DNA of 64,000 nt from positions 3,782,001-3,846,000 of the forward strand of contig NZ_JACHJS010000001.1 in the NCBI RefSeq assembly GCF_014203755.1. Reading direction: 5' to 3'. Made by a program: the position numbers and the translations under genes. The notes beneath the pieces were generated by a model. That model was given only the letters and a program-made list of their open reading frames with translations. It was not told where the DNA came from and searched no databases. Below are positions 27,401 through 35,721 of the stretch, in pieces. Source of the stretch: Saccharothrix violaceirubra. GTDB lineage: Bacteria; Actinomycetota; Actinomycetes; Mycobacteriales; Pseudonocardiaceae. The stretch's first letter is position 1. Each line of letters opens with the position of its first letter.

Positions 27401-27916
27401 GTCCGCCGTGCCGCGCGGCATCCCCGGCTCCTCCGGTTCGGCGGTCGCCGCCGGGCGGATCTGCTGGCGGACGTAGATCGTGGACAACGGCGGCTCGTCC
27501 ACGCCCAACAACCGGTAGGGCAGGCGGTCCACCGCGACGGCCTGCGCTTCCAAGAGGTTTCGCACGGCCAGGGTCGGCAACGGGCAGTCCGTCCAGCGCT
27601 CCAGGCGCGGCGACTCGGCACGTTCCCTCGCCATGGCCTCCCGGTCGCGCCCCTCCTTGGCACGCACCCACACGTCGACGACCGCGCCGGGTTCCCGGTG
27701 GAGCGCGACGGCCAGGGACTGGGTGGACTCCAGGGTCAGCAGGCGGCTCGCGTTGAAGACGCCGTAGACCGCGTTCTTCTCGAAGAGCCTGAGGGCCAGG
27801 AACTCGTGGACGCTGCCGAACCCCGCGTCGCCCAGTGCCTGGTGGAACCAGGCGGCCAACTCCTCCAGTTCCGCGTAGCGCTGCTGCTTGCCCTGCGATG
27901 GACGGCCACCCGGCAT
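24437..27916 (-). CDS. NACHT-domain STAND ATPase with HEAT-like C-terminus
   Basis: The 1159-residue protein has an N-terminal helical region (about 10-95: VHEFLALRLFEKNAVYGVF...ALHREPGAVVDVWVRAKE) that looks like a degenerate XRE-type HTH. The NACHT NTPase follows, with Walker A GEPGAGKST at 201-209, Walker B LVLVDGLDEIPD at about 288-299, RFVVTTRGLPE and LHQSFAEFLAAR. The remaining 600 residues are helical repeats, probably HEAT-like sensing repeats. NACHT proteins in bacteria are known antiphage sensors; no obvious effector domain is present, so the N-terminus or a partner must act. The ATG at 27916 has a GAGGGAG site at unusually short spacing. Confidence 0.87.
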   Translation of the reverse strand: MPGGRPSQGKQQRYAELEELAAWFHQALGDAGFGSVHEFLALRLFEKNAVYGVFNASRLLTLESTQSLAVALHREPGAVVDVWVRAKEGRDREAMARERAESPRLERWTDCPLPTLAVRNLLEAQAVAVDRLPYRLLGVDEPPLSTIYVRQQIRPAATAEPEEPGMPRGTADERRSAATGSQAALPVSEVLERHDHLLVTGEPGAGKSTLSNHLARVLSRVWLREDSATKAPLTEPVVPVRVSARSLDGTGSWSAVLAAAVRRTLGRTLVQDPDAGMFAGRVQGARWLVLVDGLDEIPDPRVRGDVIRTIAQHARPGSDYRFVVTTRGLPESELSPFRSAAMGGYVIQPFARAELELFARYWFTAQNLGTAKEETERFLRETSDGRLSELVRNPLLATIAAVTAVKDGARPLPTSRISLYERFCGYLAGDRDSPRDLLDDLRRHYHDDPARLACVKWLHAVRFDLLAVLARERLETQDPLWPVAQRWVREHADAVLLDGWEEHLWEELIGTGLVVANERELRFLHQSFAEFLAARFHAESIGDDFADLDAWIRRGLKDAERTFALFTFALWAAVPGHDIATVVTRLLSSYDPRRVLLAGHLVAEGVATPTAVVERVVARLVALARNSDDFDTATGALDVLGGLFDHRWAAGHLESIAEHPDLDVGRRMAAVVALERLTGDSHRVRPLLTALLPSCYSGPLRRAAPMALRLGPEVVGEVRARALAMVHEPDLGIGTRVGATEVLADLGLVAEMKEVACSVFADRQANAARLKRVLTAWHDAVGAEAIAELAAQVSARPADDHVGRLEIAAFVSRAGDRATVEQVTEAVLEDPYASMYSVQEALIQLLRLRGDDGVAAVVTMADEWIGRAEAVSVWYAGSLLKLAVDVVPHDSLAKRAWAYIEVAALNGFGLKGFVGAWLAAGTESAGKLAAILGDGRCFHPSARVEIAGHLNGVGAHASASEWAESVLRNVDFTMREWSRDMARVLLECEPATGAATLLHLAAGRPCPPVDWLRGVLDALDPEYPDAAIRIAAVLADHPRVTGAELKAALSAQVIHGDKSDAEAVAVAVVRHELSFHESRALARLLAASGEHDLAIRAWSLLLSTQENGLWNEIELVDDFRCAGVEDWARNRFNELVGDPSLAPRRRRQLRQMLAVLDVE

Positions 27917-27948
27917 GGCTCCCTCGTCGACGCGTCGGATTTCCCACG

Positions 27949-27973
27949 GGTTTCCCGACTGTAGAGGGAAACC
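27949..27973. promoter_or_regulatory. Dyad between the NACHT gene and the small membrane gene
   Basis: GGTTTCCC (27949-27956) and GGGAAACC (27966-27973) form a perfect 8-bp inverted repeat with a 9-base spacer. The spacer contains a -10-like TACAGT for the minus-strand NACHT gene. An extra TTTCCC lies at 27940-27945. It is probably an operator controlling the divergent genes. Confidence 0.55.
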
Positions 27974-28031
27974 GGACGCGTGCCGAACAGTCGACCCCGG
28001 ATGCAGCAACGGGCGTACGAAGGGGATCGGC

Positions 28032-28226
28032 ATGAACCAGTTGGCGGAGGCGGCGGGCCACCCGGCGGTGTACGTGGTGCTCGCGACGATCGCGGGCCTG
28101 GTCCGGTTGTGGATCCGGCACCGGACCGTCGTGCGCCGCGAGGAAGAGGTCACGCGACGACTCGAAGTCGCCGTGCGGGACACCGGCTCGACCGAGCGCG
28201 CGGCCGTGGTCCGTGCCCTGCGCTAG
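28032..28226 (+). CDS. Small single-pass membrane protein
   Basis: The 64-residue protein starts at ATG 28032 behind AGGGGATC. One hydrophobic helix (HPAVYVVLATIAGLVRLWI) is followed by a charged helix (HRTVVRREEEVTRRLEVAVR). I do not recognise it. It is divergent from the NACHT gene and shares its intergenic dyad. Its TAG stop lies at the left edge of the IS element; the sequence outside the IS would give the same stop, so the protein is probably intact. Confidence 0.55.
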   Translation: MNQLAEAAGHPAVYVVLATIAGLVRLWIRHRTVVRREEEVTRRLEVAVRDTGSTERAAVVRALR

Positions 28227-28247
28227 GAGCTGTTTGAAGTTCGGATC
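28226..28247 (+). repeat. Left inverted repeat of the IS5-family element
   Basis: The first 22 bases begin GGAGCTGTTTGAAGTT and match the reverse complement of 29313-29334 at 19 positions; the mismatches are in the middle. Confidence 0.85.
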
Positions 28248-28292
28248 TAGGTGGGCCCGGTGGTGTGCTGGTTGGGCTGGTAGAACACGGAT

Positions 28293-29314
28293 GTGGCGCG
28301 TTTTGATCTGACCGATGCCGAGTGGGCGTTGATCGAGCCGCATATGCCGGTGGCGGCCACCGGGCCGTTGCCACGTCGGGTGCGGGAGCAGTTCAACGGG
28401 ATCCTGTGGCGGTTCCGCACCGGGTCAGGCTGGCGTGACGTGCCCGAACGGTACGGTCCCTGGTCCACCGTCTACTCCCGGTTCAACACCTGGGCGAAGA
28501 CCGGAGTGTTCCAGACGCTGATGGAGGCGCTGATCGCCGAGGCCGCCTCCCGCGGACAGGTCGACCTGGAACTGGTGAGCGTGGACTCCACGATCGTGCG
28601 GGCACACCACGAATCGGCCGGACTCGCGGTGACCGGGGAGACCCTTGACGCGCTGGAACAGGCGTTGACCGGGGAAAAAGGGGCTCCGTTGCCCGTCCAG
28701 CGGAGCGTGCTGCGGGTGGTGCGTCGCGGTCCGCGCCGGACACGACCGACGCGGGCACATCTGCCGGTCGGGACCGTGCCGCCCGTAGGCGCCGTCGGAA
28801 GGCGCGGGCTGCGGCGGCCGGGCTCGGCCGGTCCCGGGGCGGGCTGAGCAGCAAGGTCCACACCGCGGTCGACGCCGCCGGGCTGCCGTTGGCGTTCGTG
28901 CTCACCCCTGGCCAGGCCGGGGACAGCCCGCAATTCCGGACGGTGCTGGACCGGATCCGGGTTCCCGGCCCGGTCGGAAGGCCGCGCACCCGTCCGGACG
29001 CGGTGGCCGCGGACAAGGCGTACTCCTCCAAAGCCAACCGGGCCTACCTACGCCGCCGCCGGATCACGGCTGTGATCCCGGAGAAGACCGACCAGCGGGC
29101 CAACCGCAGGAACAAGGGCTCCGCCGGCGGGCGGCCTGTGTCCTTCGATCCCGTGCGCTACCGGCGGCGCAACACCGTCGAACGCCTCTTCCAGAAGATC
29201 AAGACATGGCGCGGACTGGCCACCCGCTACGACAAGACACCACAAAGCTACGAGGCCGGACTGCATCTACGAGGAGCCATCGTGTGGTTGAAGACCCTTA
29301 CCCCAACCACATGA
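28293..29314 (+). CDS. IS5-family DDE transposase, two frames joined by a -1 shift
   Basis: Frame one (from 28293, MARFDLTDAEWALIEPHMP) gives the N-terminal domain and the first catalytic Asp (VSVDSTIVRAHH). It runs to a stop at 28847. The rest lies in the -1 frame: RSRGGLSSKVHTAVDAAG, the second Asp (AADKAYSS) and the Glu motif (RNTVERLFQKIKTWRGLATRYDK). The -1 frame is open across GGGGAAAAAGGGG (about 28672-28684), where a Lys tRNA on AAA could slip back to AAA. The full product would be about 340 residues. Split reading frames are common in this group. Confidence 0.85.
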
Positions 29315-29334
29315 TCCCAACCCCAAACAGCTCC
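29313..29334 (-). repeat. Right inverted repeat of the IS5-family element
   Basis: The last 22 bases, read on the minus strand, begin GGAGCTGTTTGGGGTT. The transposase stop codon overlaps this repeat. Confidence 0.85.
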
Positions 29335-30569
29335 TAGGTCGACACCGCCCGGGAGGTGGGCGACGGCATCACGGCCAGGCCGCCCCGGCGGGCGAACCAC
29401 AGCGCGGCCCCGAGGCCGAACGCGATCGACACCACCCCGCCGGCGGCCATGCCCACCCGCACGCCCGCGTGCTCGGACACCCAGCCGATGATCGGGCCGC
29501 CGATCGGGGTGCCGCCCATGGAGATCACGGTGTAGATCGCCATGACCCGGCTGCGCACCGCCTCGGTCACGTCGAGCTGCACGTAGGCGCTGACGAACGT
29601 GTTGAGCGACATCACCGCGAACCCCGTCGCGGCCAACACCACCAGGAACGCCGGGTACACCGGCATGACCGCCGCGACGCACTCCAGCACGCCGAAGGCG
29701 ACGGCGGCCACCATCACGGTCCGGACCGACGGGAACACGCGCCGCCCGACCGTCACCGTCCCGGCGACCATCCCCACGGCCATGGCCGTGGACATGACGC
29801 CCAGCCCCCAGGCACCCAGCCCGAACTCCTCGCCCGCGAACATCGTCAGCGTGATCGGGAAGTTCAGCCCGAACGTGGCCACGACGCCGAACGCCGCCAG
29901 CACACCCACCAACCCCGGCCGGCCGAGCACGTAGGTGACCCCGGCGGAGGCGCTGATCGTCGCGCGGCGCGGCGCGGCCCGCGTGGCGATCGACAGCAGC
30001 CCGCCGATCACCACGCCGAACGACACGAAGTTCACCGCGAACACCCAGCCCGGACCGACCCAGGTGATCAGCAGGCCGCCGATGGCCGGACCGGTCAGCC
30101 GGGCGGCCGTCAGCGACGCGATGTTCAGGCTCGCCGCGTTGGGGATCAGCGTCCGGCCGACCAGCTCGCTCACGAAGGACAACCGCGTCGGGTTCTCCAC
30201 CAGGAACACCGAGCCGAGCAGGAACGACAGCGCGTAGATCGCCCACAGCTGCGCGGTGCCGGTGAACACGAGCACGGCCAGCGTCGCGGCTTGGAGCGCG
30301 TAGAGCGTCTGCGCCACCAGCAGCACCGTGCGCCGGGGGAACCGGTCGACGACCGACCCGCCCCACAGCCCGAACAGCAGCACGGGCGCGTACTGCAACC
30401 CGATCGCCCAGCCCACCGCCGTGCCGCTGCCGGTGATCGTCAGCACGTACCAGTCGAGCGCGACGGCCTGCATCGCGGTCCCGGTGTTCGACACCAGGCC
30501 GGTGATCCAGAAGACGCGGTAGTGGCGCTCCCTCAGCGCGGGGAACGCCGCACCCAGTCCCTGACCCAT
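29334..30569 (-). CDS. MFS exporter (EntS/MFS_3-like)
   Basis: The protein of about 411 residues has 12 hydrophobic segments. It starts with the family-type N-terminus LRERHYRVFWITGLVSNTGTAMQ. The motif-A loop reads GSVVDRFPRRTVLL, with NPTRLSFVSELV in the middle. It resembles the EntS/MFS_3 group of exporters. ATG 30569 is chosen because it matches where this family begins; no clear ribosome site is visible and the longer frame to 30683 looks non-coding. Its TAG stop is formed at the IS junction, but the same stop existed before insertion. Confidence 0.88.
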   Translation of the reverse strand: MGQGLGAAFPALRERHYRVFWITGLVSNTGTAMQAVALDWYVLTITGSGTAVGWAIGLQYAPVLLFGLWGGSVVDRFPRRTVLLVAQTLYALQAATLAVLVFTGTAQLWAIYALSFLLGSVFLVENPTRLSFVSELVGRTLIPNAASLNIASLTAARLTGPAIGGLLITWVGPGWVFAVNFVSFGVVIGGLLSIATRAAPRRATISASAGVTYVLGRPGLVGVLAAFGVVATFGLNFPITLTMFAGEEFGLGAWGLGVMSTAMAVGMVAGTVTVGRRVFPSVRTVMVAAVAFGVLECVAAVMPVYPAFLVVLAATGFAVMSLNTFVSAYVQLDVTEAVRSRVMAIYTVISMGGTPIGGPIIGWVSEHAGVRVGMAAGGVVSIAFGLGAALWFARRGGLAVMPSPTSRAVST

Positions 30570-30670
30570 CCGATCATGCTGGCGTCCCGGCGAGGCCGAG
30601 ACCAGCACGCCCACGAACCGGGACGGACCGGGCTCGGAACGGTCGGCGGAATAAATCGCCGCCACGCCGA

Positions 30671-30697
30671 AGCCCGCCGGCACCCGGCCGGCGGGCT
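30671..30697 (-). terminator. Hairpin after the DoxX gene
   Basis: AGCCCGCCGGC (30671-30681) pairs perfectly with 30687-30697 around a 5-base loop, 10 bases past the DoxX stop. It is a GC-rich terminator-like stem without a long T-run. Confidence 0.65.
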
Positions 30698-30707
30698 CCT
30701 CCGCGAC

Positions 30708-31286
30708 TCACCGCAGCCAGGCGTGATCGCGGACCACCGGCAGCGACGCCCACCAGCGCCCGAGCCCCCACACGGCACCCGCACCCGACGCGGCGACGAC
30801 GATCAACGCCAGCGCGTACAGCACGTGGTAGTCGACGACCGGGTTGGTCGACATGGTGGCCGCACCGGCCGAGGTGAACCGCGCGGGCGGCCATTCGGCG
30901 ACCCACATGAACGCCATCATCACGGTGCCCGCCACCGCGGCCACCCGCAGCCCGACCCCGAGCACGACGGCGAGCCCGATGCCGAGCAACCCGAGCATGA
31001 ACGACCAGTCGGCCCACCACGTCCCCGCCCAGGCGTGGAAGACGTCCTCGAACGGCCCCACGGCCACCCGGCCGAGAAAACCCTTCGTGGGCGACCCGCC
31101 GTCGATCCACGCGTTGGCCGCCTTGGTGGCGTAGCCGAGTCCGAAAAGCTTGTCGAGGAACGCCCACAGGAACACGAACCCGATCAGCACCCGCAGGACC
31201 GCGAGTGCGGCGGCCCCGGCACCGACCCGGGTCCCCACCCGCTCCGCACTGCCCACTGTGGATGTCGAATGGACGAACGCCGTCAT
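30708..31286 (-). CDS. DoxX/DoxD-like membrane protein
   Basis: The 192-residue protein has four hydrophobic segments and the DoxX-type opening LAVLRVLIGFVFLWAFLDKLFGLG. A substrate-side loop with WWADWSFMLGLLGIGLAVVLG follows. DoxX-family proteins are linked to thiosulfate/quinone or other redox functions in the membrane. ATG 31286 is supported by GAAGGAG. It has its own terminator and an AT-rich dyad upstream, so it is probably a separately regulated single gene. Confidence 0.87.
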   Translation of the reverse strand: MTAFVHSTSTVGSAERVGTRVGAGAAALAVLRVLIGFVFLWAFLDKLFGLGYATKAANAWIDGGSPTKGFLGRVAVGPFEDVFHAWAGTWWADWSFMLGLLGIGLAVVLGVGLRVAAVAGTVMMAFMWVAEWPPARFTSAGAATMSTNPVVDYHVLYALALIVVAASGAGAVWGLGRWWASLPVVRDHAWLR

Positions 31287-31380
31287 GACCGTCTCCTTCG
31301 CTCTCGTCCCTGCCCTCAGCCTCCGGTGCGAATCGGCTGGCCGACGCGGCCGAAAGACCTCATCGACCCGGGACCAGTGC

Positions 31381-31406
31381 ATTTATTCGGCCATCACTGA
31401 ATAAAT
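31381..31406. promoter_or_regulatory. AT-rich dyad upstream of the DoxX gene
   Basis: ATTTATTC (31381-31388) and GAATAAAT (31399-31406) are a perfect 8-bp inverted repeat with a 10-base spacer, one helical turn apart, in an otherwise GC-rich genome. It lies 95 bp upstream of the DoxX start and just past the end of the large operon. It is more like an operator than a terminator. Confidence 0.55.
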
Positions 31407-31414
31407 AGAATCAA

Positions 31415-34400
31415 CTAATCCCCAGGGGTGCGGTACCGGGCGTCCAGCTCCGCCGCCCGCTCCACCGCACCGAGTCCTCTCAGCAACCCGGCCGCCTCCG
31501 CCGCCGCCTTGATCGCGTCGGTACGCCGCTCGTTCGACCGGCACACGGCGGCCAACTGTTCCAACGCGTCGATCAGCGCGGTCGTCCGGTCACCGTCGAA
31601 CCTCGCCTTCCGGCACAACCCGACCGCTTCCTGCGCCGTGAGGAGGGCAACCTGTGGCTCGACCGCGTTCTGCCGCCGTGCCAGCCGGACGAGCGCGGCA
31701 CCGAGGGCCCCTTCGAACCTGGCCGGGGAAGCCGACACGACCCGCCGGTACTCCGCCACGGCCGACTCCGTCTCGTCCAGGGCCTCCCGGTCGTCCAGGA
31801 AACGCGCGCGGCTCAGCCTTGCCGCGGCGATCCGGTGCAGGTGGGCCCATTCGTTCTTCGCGACGAGTTCGTCCGCCATGGCGACGGCCTCGTCCGCGTA
31901 CGCCATGCCCCCGCGCGCGTCGACCTCGGTCGACAGGTCCACCAGGGTCGACAAGGCGTCGACGAGGTCGGCCCGGTGCGCCCCGGGACGCAACTCGTCG
32001 AGTTCCCGCAGTACCTCGACCGCGCGCCGGGCGTCGTCGACGGCGAGCGGGGTGTCGCCTTGACGTGCCCGCTCGCGCGCCAGGGTGGCGAGCACCCGCC
32101 CGATGAGGGAGTTCGGCGCGGTGGCATCACTCTGGCTGATCAGTCGGCGCAGCCGCGCGTCGGCGTGCTCGGCTCGTTCCAGGGCCTCTTTCGGCTGTCC
32201 GGTCTCGCCCAGCAGCCGACTCAGGAGCACCAACGCCTCGCACAACGGCTCGGTGTGGCGCCGGAGGTCCACCGGAACCAGCCGGTCGTACTCCTCGACC
32301 GCCCGCCGCGCCGAGTCGAGCGCTCCCGCGAGCCGCCCGGCGAGTCGGCGGGAAGCGGCCAGGCGCAGGTGCAACGGCGCGTCGCGGTGCGGACCGGGCC
32401 GGCCCTGCCGGAACCCGTGCTCGACCAGTCGTTCCTCCAGTTCGGCGACGGCCACGTCCAAACCGACCGGACGATCGGTCGCCGGGGGGAGCGCGCGCCG
32501 CAGGCGTTCGAGCAGGTCGACGTCGGCATGTCGCAAAGCCGCGAGCAAAGCCGGACCGCCCGCCGCCACAAGCGACTCGGGTCGCCGGCGTGCCAACGGG
32601 TGCACGTGGTCCACGAGCAACCGCGGCCACCGCTTCCCCGCGCGGGAAAGCACGGTGAGGGCGTTGGCCGCCGCACGCACCGGCACGTGGTCGTCGCCGA
32701 GCCGCGCGACCAGCTCACGGGCCGCCTCCGGGTCGACGCCGGTCGCCTTGTCGCCGTCCAGGAGCACGGCGGCGAGCAGGTCCTCGGCCAACCCGACCGG
32801 CCCGAGGGGGTCCAGGTGCTCCTGGTCGTCGAGGTAGCGGCGGCCGTACTCGCCGAGCAGGGCGAACCACCCGGCGTCGTCGTCGATCACGCCCCGGTGC
32901 AACAGCAGCGACCGGGCATCTGCGCGGGCGAGCGGCGCCATGAGACAACCGAGGAACACCAGTTCCGCCAACGCCTCGGCGGACACCGGGCGTTCGGGAT
33001 CGACGGGCAGCCGACGTCGATAGGCGTGCTCGTGCCGCAGCACCACGGTGCCCGGCGGCGCGGTCGACACGGGACTGCCCGCCTCGACGTCCAGGCACGC
33101 GGCGACCGCACCCACCTCCAGGCCCGTACCGGAGTCCAGCCACGCCACCCTCCGGACCAGCTCCGTCCGGTCGACCCGACGGAGGTCGGTGATCGCGCGG
33201 ACGACCAGGTCGCGCAGGTCCGGTCCGGGGCGGGTGGGCGCCCGGTCCGCCAACCTCAGCCCGGAACCCGGACAGTCGGTCTTGCTCAGCAGGCTTTCCA
33301 CGCCCTGCCACCACGACCCGGCGTCGTCGGCCAACAGCAGCACACGTACCCGACCGGAAGTCCGGACGCCGTCGCGCAACAGCGGCAGGTGCCTGGGCTG
33401 CCACGAATCGGCACGGTCGACGACCAACAGCACGTTCGCGGCGCCGCAGTCCTGGCGGTCCTCGGTGAGCCACCACGCCGACTCGGGGTCCTGACGACCG
33501 CGGTACACCGCCCAGCCCTGCCGTTCGCTGTCCACGGCGAGCTGCCAGGCGACGCGGACCCGGTCGTTCTCGTCGCGCCCGTACAACACCAGCATCCCGT
33601 TGGCGTGGTGGTCGTCGCGCCACTCCACCAGTCGTGCCGACGCCGCGTGGTCGTGGGCGACCTCACCCAGGACCTTGGCCAACAGACCGACCGGCTGGTC
33701 CGACGACCGGGCATGTTCACTCGCCGAACGCACCGGCTGAAGCCAGTACGACGCCGGCCTGCCGTCGGTGTGCTCGATCCGGACCAGCACGGGCGACTCG
33801 CGCACGCTGTCGCCGAACCGGCGGGGCACCTCGAACACGCTGCCGTCGACCGTGCGCAACCGCACGCGTTCCCGGCCCAGGCCGGGAGGCAGTGGCCCGT
33901 CCAGCGAATGCCATTCACCGTGGACGTCGTCCCCGATCAACACCTCGACGGCGGGCGGAATCCCGGCGGGCAGGGGCAGCATGACCGGGGCTTCGCCGCC
34001 GATGACCAGGTCGTCGCCCTGCCGGCCCAGACCGACCAGGTCGGGCGGACGGCCGGGACCGACCCGCGTCGGCGGGCCGAGCACCTCGGCGACCCGCCCG
34101 GTCGCCTTGAGCCCGTCGACGGAAGGCCGGTCGGGGAACTTCTCCGGCCGATGACCGCCGGCCACCAGCAACAGGTGCCAGCCGTCGGTGGTGTCCAGGG
34201 CGGCGGCCGGAAGGCGGCGCCGCGCGCCCGCGAGCCAGCCCAGGAACCTCGGGTCCCCGTCGTCGGCGATCGCACGGGTGGCCCGGCGCAGCACCCGCCC
34301 GGCCGCCTCCGCGCCACCCGGGTCGAGGTAGGTCAGCCGGCGCACCTCCTCTTCGAGGCGGAATGCCGGCGACTGGTCGCGGTGGACCCGGTCGACCACC

Positions 34401-34714
34401 TCTCCGAGCCGGCCGAGGTGCGGGTACGTCCGGTCCCCGTGCCACCGGCGCAGGGTTTCCCACAGCAGGGACAGCAGGTCCTGCCGGAGCGTGACGACGT
34501 GGGGCCGGCGCGCGCCGATCCACGGACCGAACCAGAAGTCCGACTCCGCACCGACGTCCAGGTGCGGGAGCACCCGGACCCGGACCGCTCGCACCAGTTC
34601 GGGCTCGATCCGGGTGGCGAGCGACAGGGCGACGGTGAGTTGCACGCCGCCGGGCACCGGATTCCGGTCCAGGACACGCCGGAACTCCTCGACGAAGTCG
34701 TCCGGGTCGTTCAC
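31415..34714 (-). CDS. Large TPR protein of a vWA-MoxR-type conflict system (VMAP-like)
   Basis: The 1099-residue protein starts at a GTG that overlaps the upstream stop (GTGA). The N-terminal block ALSLATRIEPELVRAVRVRV...LDVGAESDFWFGPWIG recalls proteins encoded beside MoxR and vWA genes in Streptomyces. The middle (about 200-450) is beta-rich. The last 450 residues look like TPR-type helical repeats (LARERARQGDTPLAVDDARRAVEVL). No protease or nuclease motif is seen. It is the last gene of the operon. The family name is inferred from context and layout and not from a search. It probably serves as scaffold or substrate sensor. Confidence 0.68.
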   Translation of the reverse strand: MNDPDDFVEEFRRVLDRNPVPGGVQLTVALSLATRIEPELVRAVRVRVLPHLDVGAESDFWFGPWIGARRPHVVTLRQDLLSLLWETLRRWHGDRTYPHLGRLGEVVDRVHRDQSPAFRLEEEVRRLTYLDPGGAEAAGRVLRRATRAIADDGDPRFLGWLAGARRRLPAAALDTTDGWHLLLVAGGHRPEKFPDRPSVDGLKATGRVAEVLGPPTRVGPGRPPDLVGLGRQGDDLVIGGEAPVMLPLPAGIPPAVEVLIGDDVHGEWHSLDGPLPPGLGRERVRLRTVDGSVFEVPRRFGDSVRESPVLVRIEHTDGRPASYWLQPVRSASEHARSSDQPVGLLAKVLGEVAHDHAASARLVEWRDDHHANGMLVLYGRDENDRVRVAWQLAVDSERQGWAVYRGRQDPESAWWLTEDRQDCGAANVLLVVDRADSWQPRHLPLLRDGVRTSGRVRVLLLADDAGSWWQGVESLLSKTDCPGSGLRLADRAPTRPGPDLRDLVVRAITDLRRVDRTELVRRVAWLDSGTGLEVGAVAACLDVEAGSPVSTAPPGTVVLRHEHAYRRRLPVDPERPVSAEALAELVFLGCLMAPLARADARSLLLHRGVIDDDAGWFALLGEYGRRYLDDQEHLDPLGPVGLAEDLLAAVLLDGDKATGVDPEAARELVARLGDDHVPVRAAANALTVLSRAGKRWPRLLVDHVHPLARRRPESLVAAGGPALLAALRHADVDLLERLRRALPPATDRPVGLDVAVAELEERLVEHGFRQGRPGPHRDAPLHLRLAASRRLAGRLAGALDSARRAVEEYDRLVPVDLRRHTEPLCEALVLLSRLLGETGQPKEALERAEHADARLRRLISQSDATAPNSLIGRVLATLARERARQGDTPLAVDDARRAVEVLRELDELRPGAHRADLVDALSTLVDLSTEVDARGGMAYADEAVAMADELVAKNEWAHLHRIAAARLSRARFLDDREALDETESAVAEYRRVVSASPARFEGALGAALVRLARRQNAVEPQVALLTAQEAVGLCRKARFDGDRTTALIDALEQLAAVCRSNERRTDAIKAAAEAAGLLRGLGAVERAAELDARYRTPGD

Positions 34715-35721
34715 CCCGGCCTCCGCGCCACCGCACGGTGCACCGCCCCGACGGTGGTGGAGCGGTCCCAGGTCACGACCGGCATCGTGCGGCGCAGCCA
34801 GCCGGGGAACCGGTGCTCGGGGAACGGGACCAGGCCGACCAGCCGCGAACCACGCGACCGCACCCGCCGCGCGTACCGCGCCCAGTCGGCCGGATCGGCG
34901 TGCGCGCCGCCGATCCCGAAACCGGACAGCACCAGCACCGGGCGTCCCCGTTGCGGCAACGCTTCCTTCCCCGCCTCGAACGGCGAGGTGACGAACCGTG
35001 CGGTGGTCCGCGAGGTTCGGCCGACCACGGCGCCGACCGCGTGTTCCAGGTCGTCCTGGTCGCGTCGGAACGGGAACATCGCCTCGCCGCGGTCGAGCAG
35101 CAGGTGCGCGCCGAACCGCAGGCTGTGCCGGACGCGACGCGGGAGCACCGCCACCGGACGGCCGTGCGCCAGCACCTCCACCAGGCGTTCGACGTCGATC
35201 TCGCCGTCGGCGACCGGCCGTGCGACCAGGGCGCCGACGATGCCGGCCAGCACGCCGTCGCGCAGCAGTGGCGTGTGCGGCAACGCGCGCCTCAGCCGAT
35301 CGACGGTCGCCGTGCCCAGCTTGTCCGCCTCGGTCCACGGCATCGGCGGCGGCTCCTCCCGCCATTGCCTCCGCAGCGCACCGCCCACCACCTCCTCCTC
35401 GTTGTGCTCGCGGCCGGTTCGCTCCCGGTCGTTCCGCGCGGCTTGGCGGCCCGACAACTCCGGCGGCAGGGGCGGAACGGACAGGTCCTCGGCCGGACCG
35501 GACTCCGCCACCGGCGGAGCCGACGGGTCCGACGGCCTCGGTTCCGGCGGTTCCGGCGTGGGGGTGTCGCCGCGTATCACCGTCAGTCCCAGCAACTCCG
35601 CGACGTCATCGACGGTCGCCGCAACCGAGCCGCCTGGTCGCACAGCGTCGAGCACTCGGATCAGGTCGCCCCACCAGGTGCCGGACGCCTTCCCGGCGGC
35701 GTGGTCGTCGATCACCGTCAC
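34711..35721 (-). CDS. Degenerate vWA-like protein next to MoxR
   Basis: The 336-residue protein has a Pro/Glu-rich linker (about 52-95). The C-terminal half looks like a von Willebrand A fold: first strand AHLLLDRGEAMFPF at 205-218, then PVLVLSGFGIGGAHADPADW and SRLVGLVPFPEHRFPGW. The metal site DxSxS is replaced by D210-R-G-E-A, so metal binding is probably lost. MoxR ATPases typically work with a vWA partner, and the MoxR gene overlaps its start by 4 bp (GTGA at 35718-35721). The assignment is fair but not certain. Confidence 0.65.
   Translation of the reverse strand: MTVIDDHAAGKASGTWWGDLIRVLDAVRPGGSVAATVDDVAELLGLTVIRGDTPTPEPPEPRPSDPSAPPVAESGPAEDLSVPPLPPELSGRQAARNDRERTGREHNEEEVVGGALRRQWREEPPPMPWTEADKLGTATVDRLRRALPHTPLLRDGVLAGIVGALVARPVADGEIDVERLVEVLAHGRPVAVLPRRVRHSLRFGAHLLLDRGEAMFPFRRDQDDLEHAVGAVVGRTSRTTARFVTSPFEAGKEALPQRGRPVLVLSGFGIGGAHADPADWARYARRVRSRGSRLVGLVPFPEHRFPGWLRRTMPVVTWDRSTTVGAVHRAVARRPG

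Larger units (their letters stand above)
28226..29334 (+). mobile_element. IS5-family (IS427-group type) insertion sequence
   Basis: The element is 1109 bp, bounded by imperfect 22-bp inverted repeats (19 of 22 identical) beginning GGAGCTGTTTG. The flanks are TA on both sides (28224-28225 and 29335-29336). If the duplication is taken as CTAG, the element is 28227-29333. It carries one transposase in two frames with a -1 shift. It lies between two convergent genes whose TAG stops sit at the junctions. It looks complete and possibly active. Confidence 0.9.
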
